From the NCBI GenBank assembly GCA_025355665.1, contig JANXZF010000057.1, forward strand, positions 1-34,400: 34,400 nucleotides of DNA, given 5' to 3'. The DNA comes from Actinomycetes bacterium. GTDB lineage: Bacteria; Actinomycetota; Actinomycetes; Nanopelagicales; Nanopelagicaceae. This document shows, piece by piece, positions 17,097-27,317 of this stretch (the stretch's first letter is position 1; each line of letters begins with the position of its first letter). The translations under genes and the position numbers were made by a program. The notes beneath the pieces were generated by a model. It saw only the letters and a list, made by a program, of their open reading frames with translations, searched no databases and was not told where the DNA came from.

Positions 17097-18080
17097 ATGA
17101 CGGCACCAATTCGGATTACAACTCTTGTAGGCGGGATTGGTGGAGCACGTTTTCTCAAGGGCCTACGGGTAAATCCAAACCTCGACATTTCGGTGATAGT
17201 AAATAGCGGCGATGACATCACGATGCATGGTTTGCGTGTTTGTCCAGACCTAGATTCGGTCCTGTACAACCTGGCCGGCGTTGCCGATCTTGATCGCGGT
17301 TGGGGTAGAGCCGATGAATCTTGGAGACTTCAAGATGAGTTGGCTGATTACCTTGGTGAGCGGCCGTGGTTCAATTTGGGGGATCAGGATTTTGCGTTAC
17401 ATATTTTTCGCACATATCTGTTGAATCAAGGAATTCCTCTTCACGAAATTGTTTTGAGGCAATGCGCTAGGTGGAACATTGCTGAAAAGATCTTGCCAAG
17501 TACAAATAATTTTGTAGAAACAAGAGTTCACCTTGAGGAGGCCCTCAACGGGGCAAGTTGGTTGCATTTCCAAGAATGGTGGGTTCGATACCACGCAGCG
17601 CCATTGGTGACGAGATTTCAATTGGAAGGTGCAGCAGAGGCGAAACCAGCCCCCGGCGTGCTGGATGCGATTGCGGAAGCGGACGTAATACTTTTTGCAC
17701 CTAGTAATCCAATAGTCTCAATCGGCACAATTTTGGAAATACCTGGAATCCGGGAAGCCTTGATTTCGACATCAGCGCCGATCGTTGGAATCTCACCGAT
17801 CATTGGGGATCATCCTGTTCTCGGTATGGCTGACAGATGTCTAATCTCACTCAAACTAGAAGCCAGTGCGACCTCGGTCGCAACGCTTTACGGTAGTCGA
17901 CGAGAAGGTGGATTGCTAGATGGCTGGTTGATTGCAGATTCAGATAACGGACAAGTGAATCAAATCGAAAAACTAGGAATTAGTTGTCTTGCGATCCCAC
18001 TTCTAATGAAGAATGAATTATTGACTCAAGACATGGCCGCGGCTGCAATCGCCATGGCGAAATCTGTGACAATCCGATGA
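17097..18080 (+). CDS. cofD: 2-phospho-L-lactate transferase CofD
   Basis: ITTLVGGIGGARFLKGL, VNSGDDITMHGLRVCPDLDSVLYNLAGVADLDRGWG, LGDQDFALHIFRTYLLNQGIPL, FAPSNPIVSIGTILEIPGIREAL. ATG at 17097 preferred over the ORF-track start 16998, which overlaps cofC. Confidence 0.95.
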   Translation: MTAPIRITTLVGGIGGARFLKGLRVNPNLDISVIVNSGDDITMHGLRVCPDLDSVLYNLAGVADLDRGWGRADESWRLQDELADYLGERPWFNLGDQDFALHIFRTYLLNQGIPLHEIVLRQCARWNIAEKILPSTNNFVETRVHLEEALNGASWLHFQEWWVRYHAAPLVTRFQLEGAAEAKPAPGVLDAIAEADVILFAPSNPIVSIGTILEIPGIREALISTSAPIVGISPIIGDHPVLGMADRCLISLKLEASATSVATLYGSRREGGLLDGWLIADSDNGQVNQIEKLGISCLAIPLLMKNELLTQDMAAAAIAMAKSVTIR

Positions 18081-18841
18081 CAAGCGAATTTAGCGTCCAC
18101 CCAATTAAGGGCATCCCTGAAATAGTTCCAGGCGATGATTTGGCCTCCATCATTTTGACGGCCGTAAGAAACGGACCGGGTCTAAAATCTTTTGACATTT
18201 TGGTTATTACGAGCAAGATAATTAGCAAAGCAGAGGGCCGAATCGTGCCAAGTTCTAGCCGCGACCAAATCATTGATGAAGAAACTGTTCGCATAGTTGC
18301 GGAGCGGGGAAAGACGAAGATTGTAGAGACCAGACATGGATTGATAATGGCTGCAGCAGGAGTAGATGCATCAAATGCTCCGAGTGGAATGGTTCTGAAG
18401 TTGCCAATTGATAGCGACCTTAGCGCGCGCCATTTGCGGAAGGAATTGTCTGCGACTTTTCACCCAATCGGCATAATCATTACTGACACGATGGGTCGGG
18501 CCTGGCGTTTGGGCCTCACGGACAACGCAATCGGTGTGGCGGGAGTTCAAACCTTGCTTGATTATCGCGGACAGACGGATGCTGCCGGCCGAACTCTTGA
18601 GCAGACGGTGGTTGCGGTTGCTGACGAGATTGCTAGTGCTGCCGAATTGGTCAAAGGCAAACTTGATGGGATCCCCGTCGTGCTTGTCCGCGGTCTGTCT
18701 CAATACATCACATCCGATGATGGACCAGGCGCCCACTCTATTATTCGCCCACTGGAGGAAGATATGTTCGCAATCGGAGCTGAGATGGCTCAACGTCGCG
18801 GATATTTGATGGGCTATAACGACGGCAAGCAAAGCGATTAA
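18077..18841 (+). CDS. cofE: Coenzyme F420:L-glutamate ligase CofE (single domain)
   Basis: VITSKIISKAEGRIV, HGLIMAAAGVDASNAPSGMVLKLPIDSD, IIITDTMGRAWRLGLTDNAIGVAGV; ATGA overlap with cofD. Confidence 0.93.
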   Translation: MTSEFSVHPIKGIPEIVPGDDLASIILTAVRNGPGLKSFDILVITSKIISKAEGRIVPSSSRDQIIDEETVRIVAERGKTKIVETRHGLIMAAAGVDASNAPSGMVLKLPIDSDLSARHLRKELSATFHPIGIIITDTMGRAWRLGLTDNAIGVAGVQTLLDYRGQTDAAGRTLEQTVVAVADEIASAAELVKGKLDGIPVVLVRGLSQYITSDDGPGAHSIIRPLEEDMFAIGAEMAQRRGYLMGYNDGKQSD

Positions 18842-19905
18842 GTCGTAAGGATTGCGCGTTCGGAAGATCCATATTCCTTGCGAAGTTGGGGTACGACATC
18901 TGTTGCAAATTGTTCGGCAACATCGACGATGCCGGTTATTCGCATGCCATGTGGTTCGGCATACGGAGTACCTCCGAGCAGGTATATGTGCTGAAGTCCC
19001 ATATCCAAAAGCACACGCAACTTTTCAAGACAGAGCGATGGAGAGCCACAGATTGCCATCCAACGCACGAAGTCATCGTCAATCATTCGAAGGTGCGTTC
19101 CTCTTTCTTGCGCGTGATGCGCCATGTCGTATTGAGACTTCAAGTTTTCGGCGATCGTTTTGATTTGCGGCGGGAGGTGGTCGGTCGAGGCGGCCTTCAT
19201 ACCAGCAAAGTGAGACACTAAACCCGCACCGGTGCGCGCTAAATTTACGGCTCGCTGTTCATCGTCATCGCAAACCAGGTTTATATATGCGCCCACTTGT
19301 ACATTACGTCGATCCCTCCCGTTAATGAGCATTCGCGCGTTGAATACGTCCATGGCCCATTTAATTCGTTCTGGTGCGCTGCCAACGGCGAAGGAAACTC
19401 GATCTGCCACATCGGCGGCCAATTCGATGGTTTTGGGCCCGGTGCATGCAATGTCGATGGGGACGGGCGGGACTTCGCCGGGAGTTATCCATCGCATCTT
19501 AGATTTTGTGCCATCTCGATCTACTTCACCGCCTGCAATGTAGGTGCGAATTGCGTTGGCATAGGCAACGAGTTGTTCTCCTGTTGCTTGCTTTTTGCCG
19601 ATGTGCGCGGCAGACGAGTCGCCACGACCAAGGCCGCATATGGTCCTCCCACCTGATTCAATTTGTAGAGTCGCAAGGGCCCCGGCCGTTACGGCCACAT
19701 CTCGAGTAATTGGATTGGTAACGCCTGTACCAATCTTTACCTTAGTGGTGGCGGCGGCAGCCAATGAAAGTTGCCCATAGGGGTCGGCCGAGAGGTTTTG
19801 GGTATCGGGCATAAGGAGGTACTCGAATCCCAAGTCTTCAACGCGCTTGGCATTTGGCGCAGTAAAACCGGCAGAGGGTTCATTGACAATCCCAATTTCA
19901 ATCAT
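18838..19905 (-). CDS. LLM class F420-dependent oxidoreductase
   Basis: RVEDLGFEYLLMPDTQNLSADPYGQLSLAAAATTKVKIGTGVTNPITRDVAVTAGALATLQIESGGRTICGLGRGDSSAAHIGK..., PPVPIDIACTGPKTIELAADVADRVSFAVG. Confidence 0.9.
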   Translation of the reverse strand: MIEIGIVNEPSAGFTAPNAKRVEDLGFEYLLMPDTQNLSADPYGQLSLAAAATTKVKIGTGVTNPITRDVAVTAGALATLQIESGGRTICGLGRGDSSAAHIGKKQATGEQLVAYANAIRTYIAGGEVDRDGTKSKMRWITPGEVPPVPIDIACTGPKTIELAADVADRVSFAVGSAPERIKWAMDVFNARMLINGRDRRNVQVGAYINLVCDDDEQRAVNLARTGAGLVSHFAGMKAASTDHLPPQIKTIAENLKSQYDMAHHAQERGTHLRMIDDDFVRWMAICGSPSLCLEKLRVLLDMGLQHIYLLGGTPYAEPHGMRITGIVDVAEQFATDVVPQLRKEYGSSERAILTT

Positions 19906-19947
19906 AGGGGCCTCCTATTGCGAACTATGGCGAAAAGGACACGAGCC

Positions 19948-21525
19948 TCATTCAATCGTTAATGTTAACTGCTCCTGAGTTCGTTTTACCTCTGATGGGT
20001 TCTCGATCCTAGTCCTGCGGGCGGTCTGGAATGATTTGCCAACGACTGTGAGTTCGTCACTTACCTGCTTCTTGATGTTCTCTTCGCTTTTTAGGAGGGT
20101 GACGAGTGCATCAATGGTTGATTTGAGTTCCCTCTGTTCCGTTTCGAGTTCCAATTTCGACATCTTGGTCAAACGGCGAAGGGGCATGTCCAGAATGTAA
20201 GTTGCCTGCTCATCGTTGAGTTTGAATGCCTTGATGAGGGCTTCTTTGGCTGTGGCCGCATCTTCACTTCCACGGATAATTTTGATTACCTTGTCGATAT
20301 CGATTATTGCTTTGAGGAGACCATCAACAAGTGTGAGTCGGGCAGTTGCCTTCGCCTTTCGGAATTCAGAGCGACGGCGGACCACTTGCACTCGGTGGCC
20401 GATAAAGACCTGGAGTAATTCTTTCAGTCCGAGAGTTTGTGGGCGCCCATTCACCAGGGCAACGGCGTTGATGGCGAAGCCGTCTTCCATTGGTGTGAGT
20501 TTGTAAAGCTGCTCAAGCACTTGCTCTGGTTCGAATCCATTCTTGAGTTCGATGACAACATTGGTACCAGTTTTGCCATCCGTGAGATCGATGATGTCGG
20601 AAATCCCTTGGATCTTTTTCGCTTTTGCAAGGTCGGCGATTCGCTCGACGATTTTTTCCGGGCCGATATTGAAAGGCAGTTCCTTGATCGTGATGCCCAT
20701 CTTTCGCGATGACACTTTGCCGATTTCGACGGTCGCTCGAAGTTTAAAGCTCCCTTTGCCGGTGGCGTATGCCTCGCGTACGCCCTCGGTTCCGACCAGC
20801 TGACCACCCGTTGGGAAATCCGGACCCGGTACGTACTTCATAAGTTGTTTCAACGTTGCGTTCGGATTTTCAATCAGGTACTTCGTTGCTGCGATGACTT
20901 CGCCGAGATTGTGTGGTGCCATATTGGTGGCCATGCCGACTGCAATACCTGATCCACCGTTGACCAAGAGGTTTGGGTACGCGGCAGGTAAAACGAGAGG
21001 TTCAAGAATTTGGCCGTCGTAGTTAGGTCCAAAATCAACCGTGTCTTCATCGGCCTCAGCCACCATCGTCATTGCCGCTAGGGCCAAACGTGCCTCGGTG
21101 TAACGCATTGCCGCAGGGCCAGAATCGAGAGAACCGAAGTTTCCGTGTCCATCGACTAGCGGTAGGCCCATCGAGAAGGACTGAGACATTCTGACTAGCG
21201 CGTCGTAGATGGCGACATCGCCGTGGGGGTGGAACTTACCCATGACTTCACCGACAACGCGCGAACTCTTTACGTGGCCACGTTCTGGTCGAAGACCCAT
21301 TTCTGACATCGCATGAAGAATCCGGCGGTGAACGGGCTTCAAGCCATCGCGAGCGTCAGGGAGGGCGCGGGAGTAGATGACTGAGTACGCGTATTCGAGG
21401 AATGAGCCAGACATCTCGGTAGAAACGTCGATATCGACGATCTTGCCTGGATATTCACCAGGCTTTGCGCCGACGGGTTTCTTGGTTCTAGAACCGGCTT
21501 TTGAGGGAGTTTTTGCTGTCGCCAT
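19948..21525 (-). CDS. Type IIA topoisomerase subunit A (GyrA/ParC-like), lacking the C-terminal beta-pinwheel domain
   Basis: [83 protein letters not shown], and coiled-coil gate; stops at ~525 aa. ATG at 21525 ([16 protein letters not shown]). Confidence 0.93.
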   Translation of the reverse strand: MATAKTPSKAGSRTKKPVGAKPGEYPGKIVDIDVSTEMSGSFLEYAYSVIYSRALPDARDGLKPVHRRILHAMSEMGLRPERGHVKSSRVVGEVMGKFHPHGDVAIYDALVRMSQSFSMGLPLVDGHGNFGSLDSGPAAMRYTEARLALAAMTMVAEADEDTVDFGPNYDGQILEPLVLPAAYPNLLVNGGSGIAVGMATNMAPHNLGEVIAATKYLIENPNATLKQLMKYVPGPDFPTGGQLVGTEGVREAYATGKGSFKLRATVEIGKVSSRKMGITIKELPFNIGPEKIVERIADLAKAKKIQGISDIIDLTDGKTGTNVVIELKNGFEPEQVLEQLYKLTPMEDGFAINAVALVNGRPQTLGLKELLQVFIGHRVQVVRRRSEFRKAKATARLTLVDGLLKAIIDIDKVIKIIRGSEDAATAKEALIKAFKLNDEQATYILDMPLRRLTKMSKLELETEQRELKSTIDALVTLLKSEENIKKQVSDELTVVGKSFQTARRTRIENPSEVKRTQEQLTLTIE

Positions 21526-21551
21526 GGCCGTGATTATGCCAATACATGGCT

Positions 21552-22445
21552 TTAATGTGCGGGAGTGACGTGCGGTCTTGCTCCAACTATTGAAACACAC
21601 AGCGCCGCAGAACTTGCTCCGGCCTGCATGCACGACTTCAAATCTGGATTATCAAGCCATGAAGCGATGAATCCGCCTGCGAAGGAATCTCCAGCACCAG
21701 TTGTATCTACAACGCGAGTCGGCAGCGCTGGGATCTTTATTAATTCACCTCCACGAGATTTGCCGATTGCGCCTTCAGATCCGCATTTGATGATAGCTGT
21801 GGGGGATGACTCCAAGAGGGCATCGAGGGCGGATTCCAGTTGAACCTCCTCCGTAAGAAAAGTTGCTTCCTCTTCGTTCATGAATAGCGCCGACATCAAC
21901 GGCAGCCAACTTCGAATCTCTTTGATGTCGACCTGACTCATACCTCCGACGGTCGCTGGATCAAAAAAGATAGGAATGTTTGCTCCACGGATCTTTTCGA
22001 TGATGTCGAGAACACCAGGCCTTGAAACGTCGTCAAGAAGCGCGTACCCAGAAAGATATACGATTTGGATTGCGTTAAGGTCAGGAAGATCTTTTATGGA
22101 TAGCCCCGAGTTAGCACCAGTTTCTGGAAACATCGTTCTTTCGCCCGTGAGATCGACAAGAACTACCACCACACCGGTTTGAACTCCTGGAACTACGCAG
22201 TTTTCATGCTCAACCCCCAGTGCATCAAACTCGGAGATGATGGCACCGCCTGCGGGGTCACTTCCTACCCGTGCCACAATTTTCGTTGGTGCCCCGGAAA
22301 CTTGAGACCAGGATGCGACATTGCCTGCAGCGCCCCCGCCGTGGGTTGAGATCTTTGAAGGCGTGTCACTTCCGTAGTTGATTTTGGTTTGCAATACGGC
22401 GATCACGTCGAGCATCACATCACCGATGCATAAGACTTTGGCCAC
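21552..22445 (-). CDS. PfkB family carbohydrate kinase (candidate pseudouridine kinase by adjacency to PsuG)
   Basis: [40 protein letters not shown] signature. Confidence 0.9.
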   Translation of the reverse strand: MAKVLCIGDVMLDVIAVLQTKINYGSDTPSKISTHGGGAAGNVASWSQVSGAPTKIVARVGSDPAGGAIISEFDALGVEHENCVVPGVQTGVVVVLVDLTGERTMFPETGANSGLSIKDLPDLNAIQIVYLSGYALLDDVSRPGVLDIIEKIRGANIPIFFDPATVGGMSQVDIKEIRSWLPLMSALFMNEEEATFLTEEVQLESALDALLESSPTAIIKCGSEGAIGKSRGGELIKIPALPTRVVDTTGAGDSFAGGFIASWLDNPDLKSCMQAGASSAALCVSIVGARPHVTPAH

Positions 22446-22449
22446 GAGG

Positions 22450-23364
22450 TTATTTCTTACCTGCTACTGCAATATCGGCGGCAAGTGCAGAATTTGATTT
22501 GATGATGTCGATATTGACTCGAAGTGATTCACCGTGGCTTGCGATGTGAAAATGTTCAAGAAGGAAGGGAGTTACGGCCTTGCCGGAAATGCCTTGTGCT
22601 TTGGCTAGCGCAAGACCGCTGGCGAGAATCTCATCGTGTCGGGCACGGTCCATTTCATGTACGACGGGATTGGCGATGATGAGTGCCGACCGATTGGTAC
22701 CGAGTGCCGAACGAGCCGATTGAATCGCCGCAACTTCGGCCGGATCATCAACTTGATGCTCAATCGTGAATCCAGAATCGGTTAGATAGAAACCAGGAAA
22801 ATTCGTCGTCCTATACCCGACTACTCCGATAGCCAAGGTCTCTAGTCGCTCGAGGGTCGCCCCAACATCAAGAATGGATTTAACGCCTGCGCAGACAACT
22901 GTGATGTCGAGATTCGATAGAGCGGTGAGATCTGCAGATTCGTCAAAGGATTGATTCGCCCCTCGGTGCACACCACCAAGCCCGCCGGTAGCAAAGACTG
23001 ATATGCCCGCGTGCACGGCTAAATGCGCAGTTGCTGCGACTGTCGTTGCAGCGCTGGCTTTCCTTGCGACAACAATGGCCAAATCACGGCTAGATGCTTT
23101 TGCAATGTCGTCACGATTGGCGATTTCATCGAGTTCTGTTTCTGAAAGGCCGATATGCACGGTGCCATCAATGACAGCAATAGTCGCTGGAACAGCACCA
23201 TGTTGCCGGACGATTTCTTCAACTTCTCGAGCGACTTGCAAATTCTGAGGTCTCGGAAGCCCGTGGCTGATGATCGTAGATTCGAGTGCGACAATTGGTT
23301 TGCCTAGAGATAAGGCTTCTCTGACTTCATGTGAGTAATGAATTACTGAATCATTTGCGACCAC
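22450..23364 (-). CDS. psuG: Pseudouridine-5'-phosphate glycosidase
   Basis: PIVALESTIISHGLPRPQNLQVAREVEEIVRQHGAVPATIAVIDG, FATGGLGGVHRGA, DISADLTAL-type region, VVCAGVKSILDVGATLERLET. Confidence 0.95.
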   Translation of the reverse strand: MVANDSVIHYSHEVREALSLGKPIVALESTIISHGLPRPQNLQVAREVEEIVRQHGAVPATIAVIDGTVHIGLSETELDEIANRDDIAKASSRDLAIVVARKASAATTVAATAHLAVHAGISVFATGGLGGVHRGANQSFDESADLTALSNLDITVVCAGVKSILDVGATLERLETLAIGVVGYRTTNFPGFYLTDSGFTIEHQVDDPAEVAAIQSARSALGTNRSALIIANPVVHEMDRARHDEILASGLALAKAQGISGKAVTPFLLEHFHIASHGESLRVNIDIIKSNSALAADIAVAGKK

Positions 23365-23401
23365 TTGCTCACGATACTGGATTTAATGAGAGGATTGCAC
23401 C

Positions 23402-24508
23402 GTGCATTTGGCAGAGATCACTCCCTCCATTTTTTCTGGGCTTGGACTTACCGATTCAAAGGACACTCTTGGCATTGGCGAGAGCCCTCACGGACGAGAG
23501 TGTTTATTTCTGATCGACGGCCTTGGCGAAGCAGCTCTCTACGAACATGCGCAATTTGCTCCGACGCTGAGCAACTTGGCTAATTTTGGCCCTGTATCAA
23601 CTGCCTTTCCATCTACAACCGTCACGAGTTTGACGACGTTGATGACCGGGGTATTTCCGGGTGCTCACGGAATGTTGGGCTACACCATTCGAGTTCCACG
23701 CAGTGGTGGTCGCTTACTTAATTCACTGAAATGGGACGAACGTGTTGATCCATTTACTTGGCAGCCTGTTCCAACTTTATTTGAAAGGGCAGCAATTGCT
23801 GGAATTCGCGTTTCGCACGTCGCCGCCAAACGATACGAAGGCTCTGGATTTACCTCGGCTGCATTTCGAGGAGCCGAGTACCGAGGGGCGAACATTCTCA
23901 CGGAGATGGTTGAACAAACTGCGATATCTCTTAAGAAAACACCTGCGTTCACCTATGTATATATCAATGAAGTTGATGTGGCAGGACACAGCGATGGAGT
24001 CGGTTCTGAGAAGTGGTTGGGCGCCCTTGCCTACGCAGATCAAGTGGCGACTGCACTGATTGAAGGCTTGCCACGTGGAACAAGAATTTGGATAACAGCC
24101 GATCACGGAATGGTAAATGCAAAAGAGAAGATTATTTTGGGACGAGAGAATTCGCTGCTTGAAGGTATTTCATTGGTCGCGGGGGAGCCGAGAGCCAGAC
24201 ATCTGTATCTAGATGACGAGCACCTCTCAGGAGAAGGACCCAATGATGTCGCTGCGCGCTACCGCGAATTTTTCGACGAACGAATCAATGTCTATACCCG
24301 CAAAGAAGCCATAGAGGCCCAGCTCTTTGGTGATGTCGTTTCCGAGCCGTCCTTTGACCGCATGGGCGATGTAATTGCTGTACCTCACGATGAGATTGTC
24401 TTGATCGATCCACTGCGCGCGGATTTGGAATCATCAATGGTTGGACATCACGGGGCAATGACTGTCGCTGAATGTCTTGTTCCGTTGAGATCGGTGGTTC
24501 TGCACTAA
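23402..24508 (+). CDS. Alkaline phosphatase superfamily / nucleotide pyrophosphatase-phosphodiesterase family protein
   Basis: LFLIDGLGEAALYEHAQFAPTLSNL...TAFPSTTVTSLTTLMTGVFPGAHGMLGYTIR...YINEVDVAGHSDGVGS...WITADHGMV. Confidence 0.9.
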   Translation: MHLAEITPSIFSGLGLTDSKDTLGIGESPHGRECLFLIDGLGEAALYEHAQFAPTLSNLANFGPVSTAFPSTTVTSLTTLMTGVFPGAHGMLGYTIRVPRSGGRLLNSLKWDERVDPFTWQPVPTLFERAAIAGIRVSHVAAKRYEGSGFTSAAFRGAEYRGANILTEMVEQTAISLKKTPAFTYVYINEVDVAGHSDGVGSEKWLGALAYADQVATALIEGLPRGTRIWITADHGMVNAKEKIILGRENSLLEGISLVAGEPRARHLYLDDEHLSGEGPNDVAARYREFFDERINVYTRKEAIEAQLFGDVVSEPSFDRMGDVIAVPHDEIVLIDPLRADLESSMVGHHGAMTVAECLVPLRSVVLH

Positions 24509-24520
24509 TAAGGGGATCGA

Positions 24521-25318
24521 CTACTCGAATTCAGGGTCTTGGTCGGGACTCTTTGTTGACCCGAACATAATCTCATCCCAGGATGGAACCTTGGCACGCG
24601 CAGTCACGCCGTCTTTTTCGGCTTCAGAATCTGGGGTTTCACGGATCGATACCAGTCTTGGGCCTTCGCGATTTTCTTTGGGTCGGTTCTGGGCTATGCG
24701 TGAAACTGAAGGGTGATTGCCGTAGATCAATCCGTGATCCGATGGACGCTCGCGTTGAGCCGTTTCATCTCCCAGAATCCAACGAGCGCTTTCATCCTGG
24801 GCAGTGATTGCCCGACGGGTTTGATCAAATATCCATTCAGCGGTGCCTTGACCGTCCCTGTTGGGATAGTGGAGGCGAATAACCCATGTGCCATCTTCGA
24901 GTCGCCAAGCGTTCCATTCGGCGGTGGTCATGTCGACTTGGCGAGGTGCCAGTTTTGCACTTACTGCTTCAATGAAAGTCAGAGCACTTCCCGTTGTACG
25001 AAGAATTACGTTGTGCGCCAAATCAATGATGTAGGTGCGTTCTTGCAATATCGGCCCAGCAAATCTTTCCACTTTTTCTTTGGCCCATTGCGCTTCGCGC
25101 GCAAGTGAGTCAATGGATTCGCCAGCGCGTAATCGAGATTGAATCTCTTTGACGGTGATGGTTCCGGCTTCACTCTCGCGCACCGCGGCCAGTCTTGGTT
25201 GATTGACTGTTGCTCGCAACGTGTCGCTGATCCGAAGGGTGTACTCGCCACCTTCGCCATCGCCAAGGCTTAGATAAGCCCCATCCGTGGTCTTACCAGT
25301 TAAACGAAGTTCAGTCAC
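24521..25318 (-). CDS. sepH: SepH-like septation protein (DUF3071)
   Basis: GTG start at 25318 overlapping the MFS stop: MTELRLTGKTTDGAYLSLGDGEGGEYTLRISDTLRATV, SRLRAGESIDSLAREAQWAKEKVERFAGPILQER. Confidence 0.85.
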   Translation of the reverse strand: MTELRLTGKTTDGAYLSLGDGEGGEYTLRISDTLRATVNQPRLAAVRESEAGTITVKEIQSRLRAGESIDSLAREAQWAKEKVERFAGPILQERTYIIDLAHNVILRTTGSALTFIEAVSAKLAPRQVDMTTAEWNAWRLEDGTWVIRLHYPNRDGQGTAEWIFDQTRRAITAQDESARWILGDETAQRERPSDHGLIYGNHPSVSRIAQNRPKENREGPRLVSIRETPDSEAEKDGVTARAKVPSWDEIMFGSTKSPDQDPEFE

Positions 25319-26514
25319 GAAGCCGAGCGTAACCGATTCCAGGTGCGGAAGTAGGGAAGCGACATAGCAAGACCACAACAAAGTGCGCCGAATGGAACGA
25401 GAAAGCCTTTTTGGGCTCCGTAATTGTCGATGACCCAGCCAGTAACCGAACTGGCGACGGCGCCACCCAGAGGCATGCCTGCAATTACCCAGGCGAGCGT
25501 TTCAGTGATCTGTGCTGGAGGCACGGCGGTTTCTGCAACTCCATATGCGGACACGATTAGGGGTGCGATGGCTAAGCCATTGATGAATAGGGCCACACCG
25601 AGGAAAAGTAAATTGGTGACGAAGATCAAAGGTATAGAGAGAACTGTGAGGGCGAAAAAGAATAATAGGAATCGCTTCGCATGATTCAACCGCCAAACGA
25701 TTATTCCGTTTGTCGCAGCCGCAGTGGCACTACCTGCCGCCCAAATTGCGAGCATCAAACCCGTGCGCGCAAGAGCGTGATGACTCTGCATATATCCGAC
25801 GACGACGATTCCAACCGCGCTAAAAAACCCTCCCAGGAAAATCGAAGGGAGAACAACAGCCTGAACCGCGCGATTTTTCATGACGGGCGGATGGGGTTCG
25901 CCAACATTGCGAGGATGCGGTGGAGGTTCGGTTTTGGTCTGGAGGCCAAAGAAAGTCGTTCCTATGAGCATGAATACCAATCCCACTACCAATCCTGCGG
26001 CGGGGGCGATGGAGGTGGCGCATGCTGTTGCGATGACAGGGCCAAGGATGAAAACGACCTCGTCCATCAGGGCCTCGTAGGAGTAGGCAGTGTTTATGAG
26101 CTGTCGGTTCTCACCGAGTGCCCAGAGCCATCGTCGACGTACCAGACTTCCCGCGTTCACAATGCAGGCTTCGGCCAGGATGATCGATACAAACCAGGTC
26201 CACCTAGACGCCTCTTTGGTCACGAGCACTATGAACACAATCATGAAGAACGTTCGAAGTGGCATCGAGATGAAAAGGGTTCGCCTCTGTCCGATGCGAT
26301 CTGCGGCGCGAGACCAGAACGGAAGAGAGATAGTCACGACAATGGAAGCCACGGCCGCGAGTAAGCCAGCCAATGTGTAGGACTTTGTCGCATGAACAAC
26401 TATGAAGATGAGAGCTAAAGAGTCCATGGAAATGGGCATTCGCGCAACGAAACCCGCTATCGAAAAACGCAGGCCACCTGGCGTCTGAAATAGTTGGCGA
26501 TATGGCGTGAACAC
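25315..26514 (-). CDS. MFS transporter
   Basis: Multiple hydrophobic segments; FWSRAADRIGQRRTLFI motif between TM2 and TM3. Confidence 0.9.
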   Translation of the reverse strand: MFTPYRQLFQTPGGLRFSIAGFVARMPISMDSLALIFIVVHATKSYTLAGLLAAVASIVVTISLPFWSRAADRIGQRRTLFISMPLRTFFMIVFIVLVTKEASRWTWFVSIILAEACIVNAGSLVRRRWLWALGENRQLINTAYSYEALMDEVVFILGPVIATACATSIAPAAGLVVGLVFMLIGTTFFGLQTKTEPPPHPRNVGEPHPPVMKNRAVQAVVLPSIFLGGFFSAVGIVVVGYMQSHHALARTGLMLAIWAAGSATAAATNGIIVWRLNHAKRFLLFFFALTVLSIPLIFVTNLLFLGVALFINGLAIAPLIVSAYGVAETAVPPAQITETLAWVIAGMPLGGAVASSVTGWVIDNYGAQKGFLVPFGALCCGLAMSLPYFRTWNRLRSAS

Positions 26515-26525
26515 TATGGAATCCT

Positions 26526-27317
26526 ATGTCTCACTACAGTTCTCTTGTGTCCTCATTATCTTCATCTCAAGAGTTACTCGAATTAGCCCTTGGCGTTGCC
26601 GAAAGGGCCGGAAATTTGCTCGTGCAACGGCCATTGGTTTTTGAAGTAACTTCGAAATCCGTTGCGATCGATATCGCTACTCAGATGGATCGCGACAGTG
26701 AGAAATTGATCGTTGAGTCCATTCTGAGTGCAAGACCTGGCGACGGCATTGTCGGGGAAGAAGGTTCATCTCGATCTTCATCGACGGGAATTACGTGGGT
26801 TATCGATCCGATAGATGGAACCGTCAATTATCTATACGGCCTTCCTGGCTGGAGTGTCAGCATTGCGGCAAAGGATCAGAGTGGGGTGCTCGTTGGCGTG
26901 GTGCATTCTCCGACTATTGGATCTACCTGGACGGCTACCAAAGGCGGAGGAGCATTTTTTAATTCGCGCCCCATTAGGTGTAATAGTGATATCTCCCTCG
27001 ATCGTGCCCTTATAGGCACGGGCTTTGCATACGATGTAAAAGAGCGGGTAAACCAAGGCAGAGTAGTTGCCTCTCTTATCCCCAATATTCGCGATCTTCG
27101 GAGGATTGGCTCTGCGGCGGTGGATATTTGCTATGTAGCTATGGGGGCATTTGACGGATATTTCGAACTGGGCTTGAAAGAGTGGGATCTGGCTGCCGCT
27201 TCACTCATTGCCACTGAATCCGGGGCGCTTATCTCCACCGATTCGCAAGGTATTACCTACTGCGCTGGTCCGGGACTTTACCCAGTGTTACTAGAGGCGA
27301 TAGAGCAGGGGATATAG
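26526..27317 (+). CDS. suhB: Inositol monophosphatase family protein
   Basis: SVAIDIATQMDRDSEKLIVESI, GIVGEEGS, WVIDPIDGTVNYLYGLPGWSVSIA, EWDLAAASLIATESGA. Confidence 0.93.
   Translation: MSHYSSLVSSLSSSQELLELALGVAERAGNLLVQRPLVFEVTSKSVAIDIATQMDRDSEKLIVESILSARPGDGIVGEEGSSRSSSTGITWVIDPIDGTVNYLYGLPGWSVSIAAKDQSGVLVGVVHSPTIGSTWTATKGGGAFFNSRPIRCNSDISLDRALIGTGFAYDVKERVNQGRVVASLIPNIRDLRRIGSAAVDICYVAMGAFDGYFELGLKEWDLAAASLIATESGALISTDSQGITYCAGPGLYPVLLEAIEQGI

Noticed and set aside
25681-26364. 227-aa + strand ORF opposite the MFS transporter
   Set aside because: Antisense to a clear transporter; composition is polar and repetitive like a shadow ORF.
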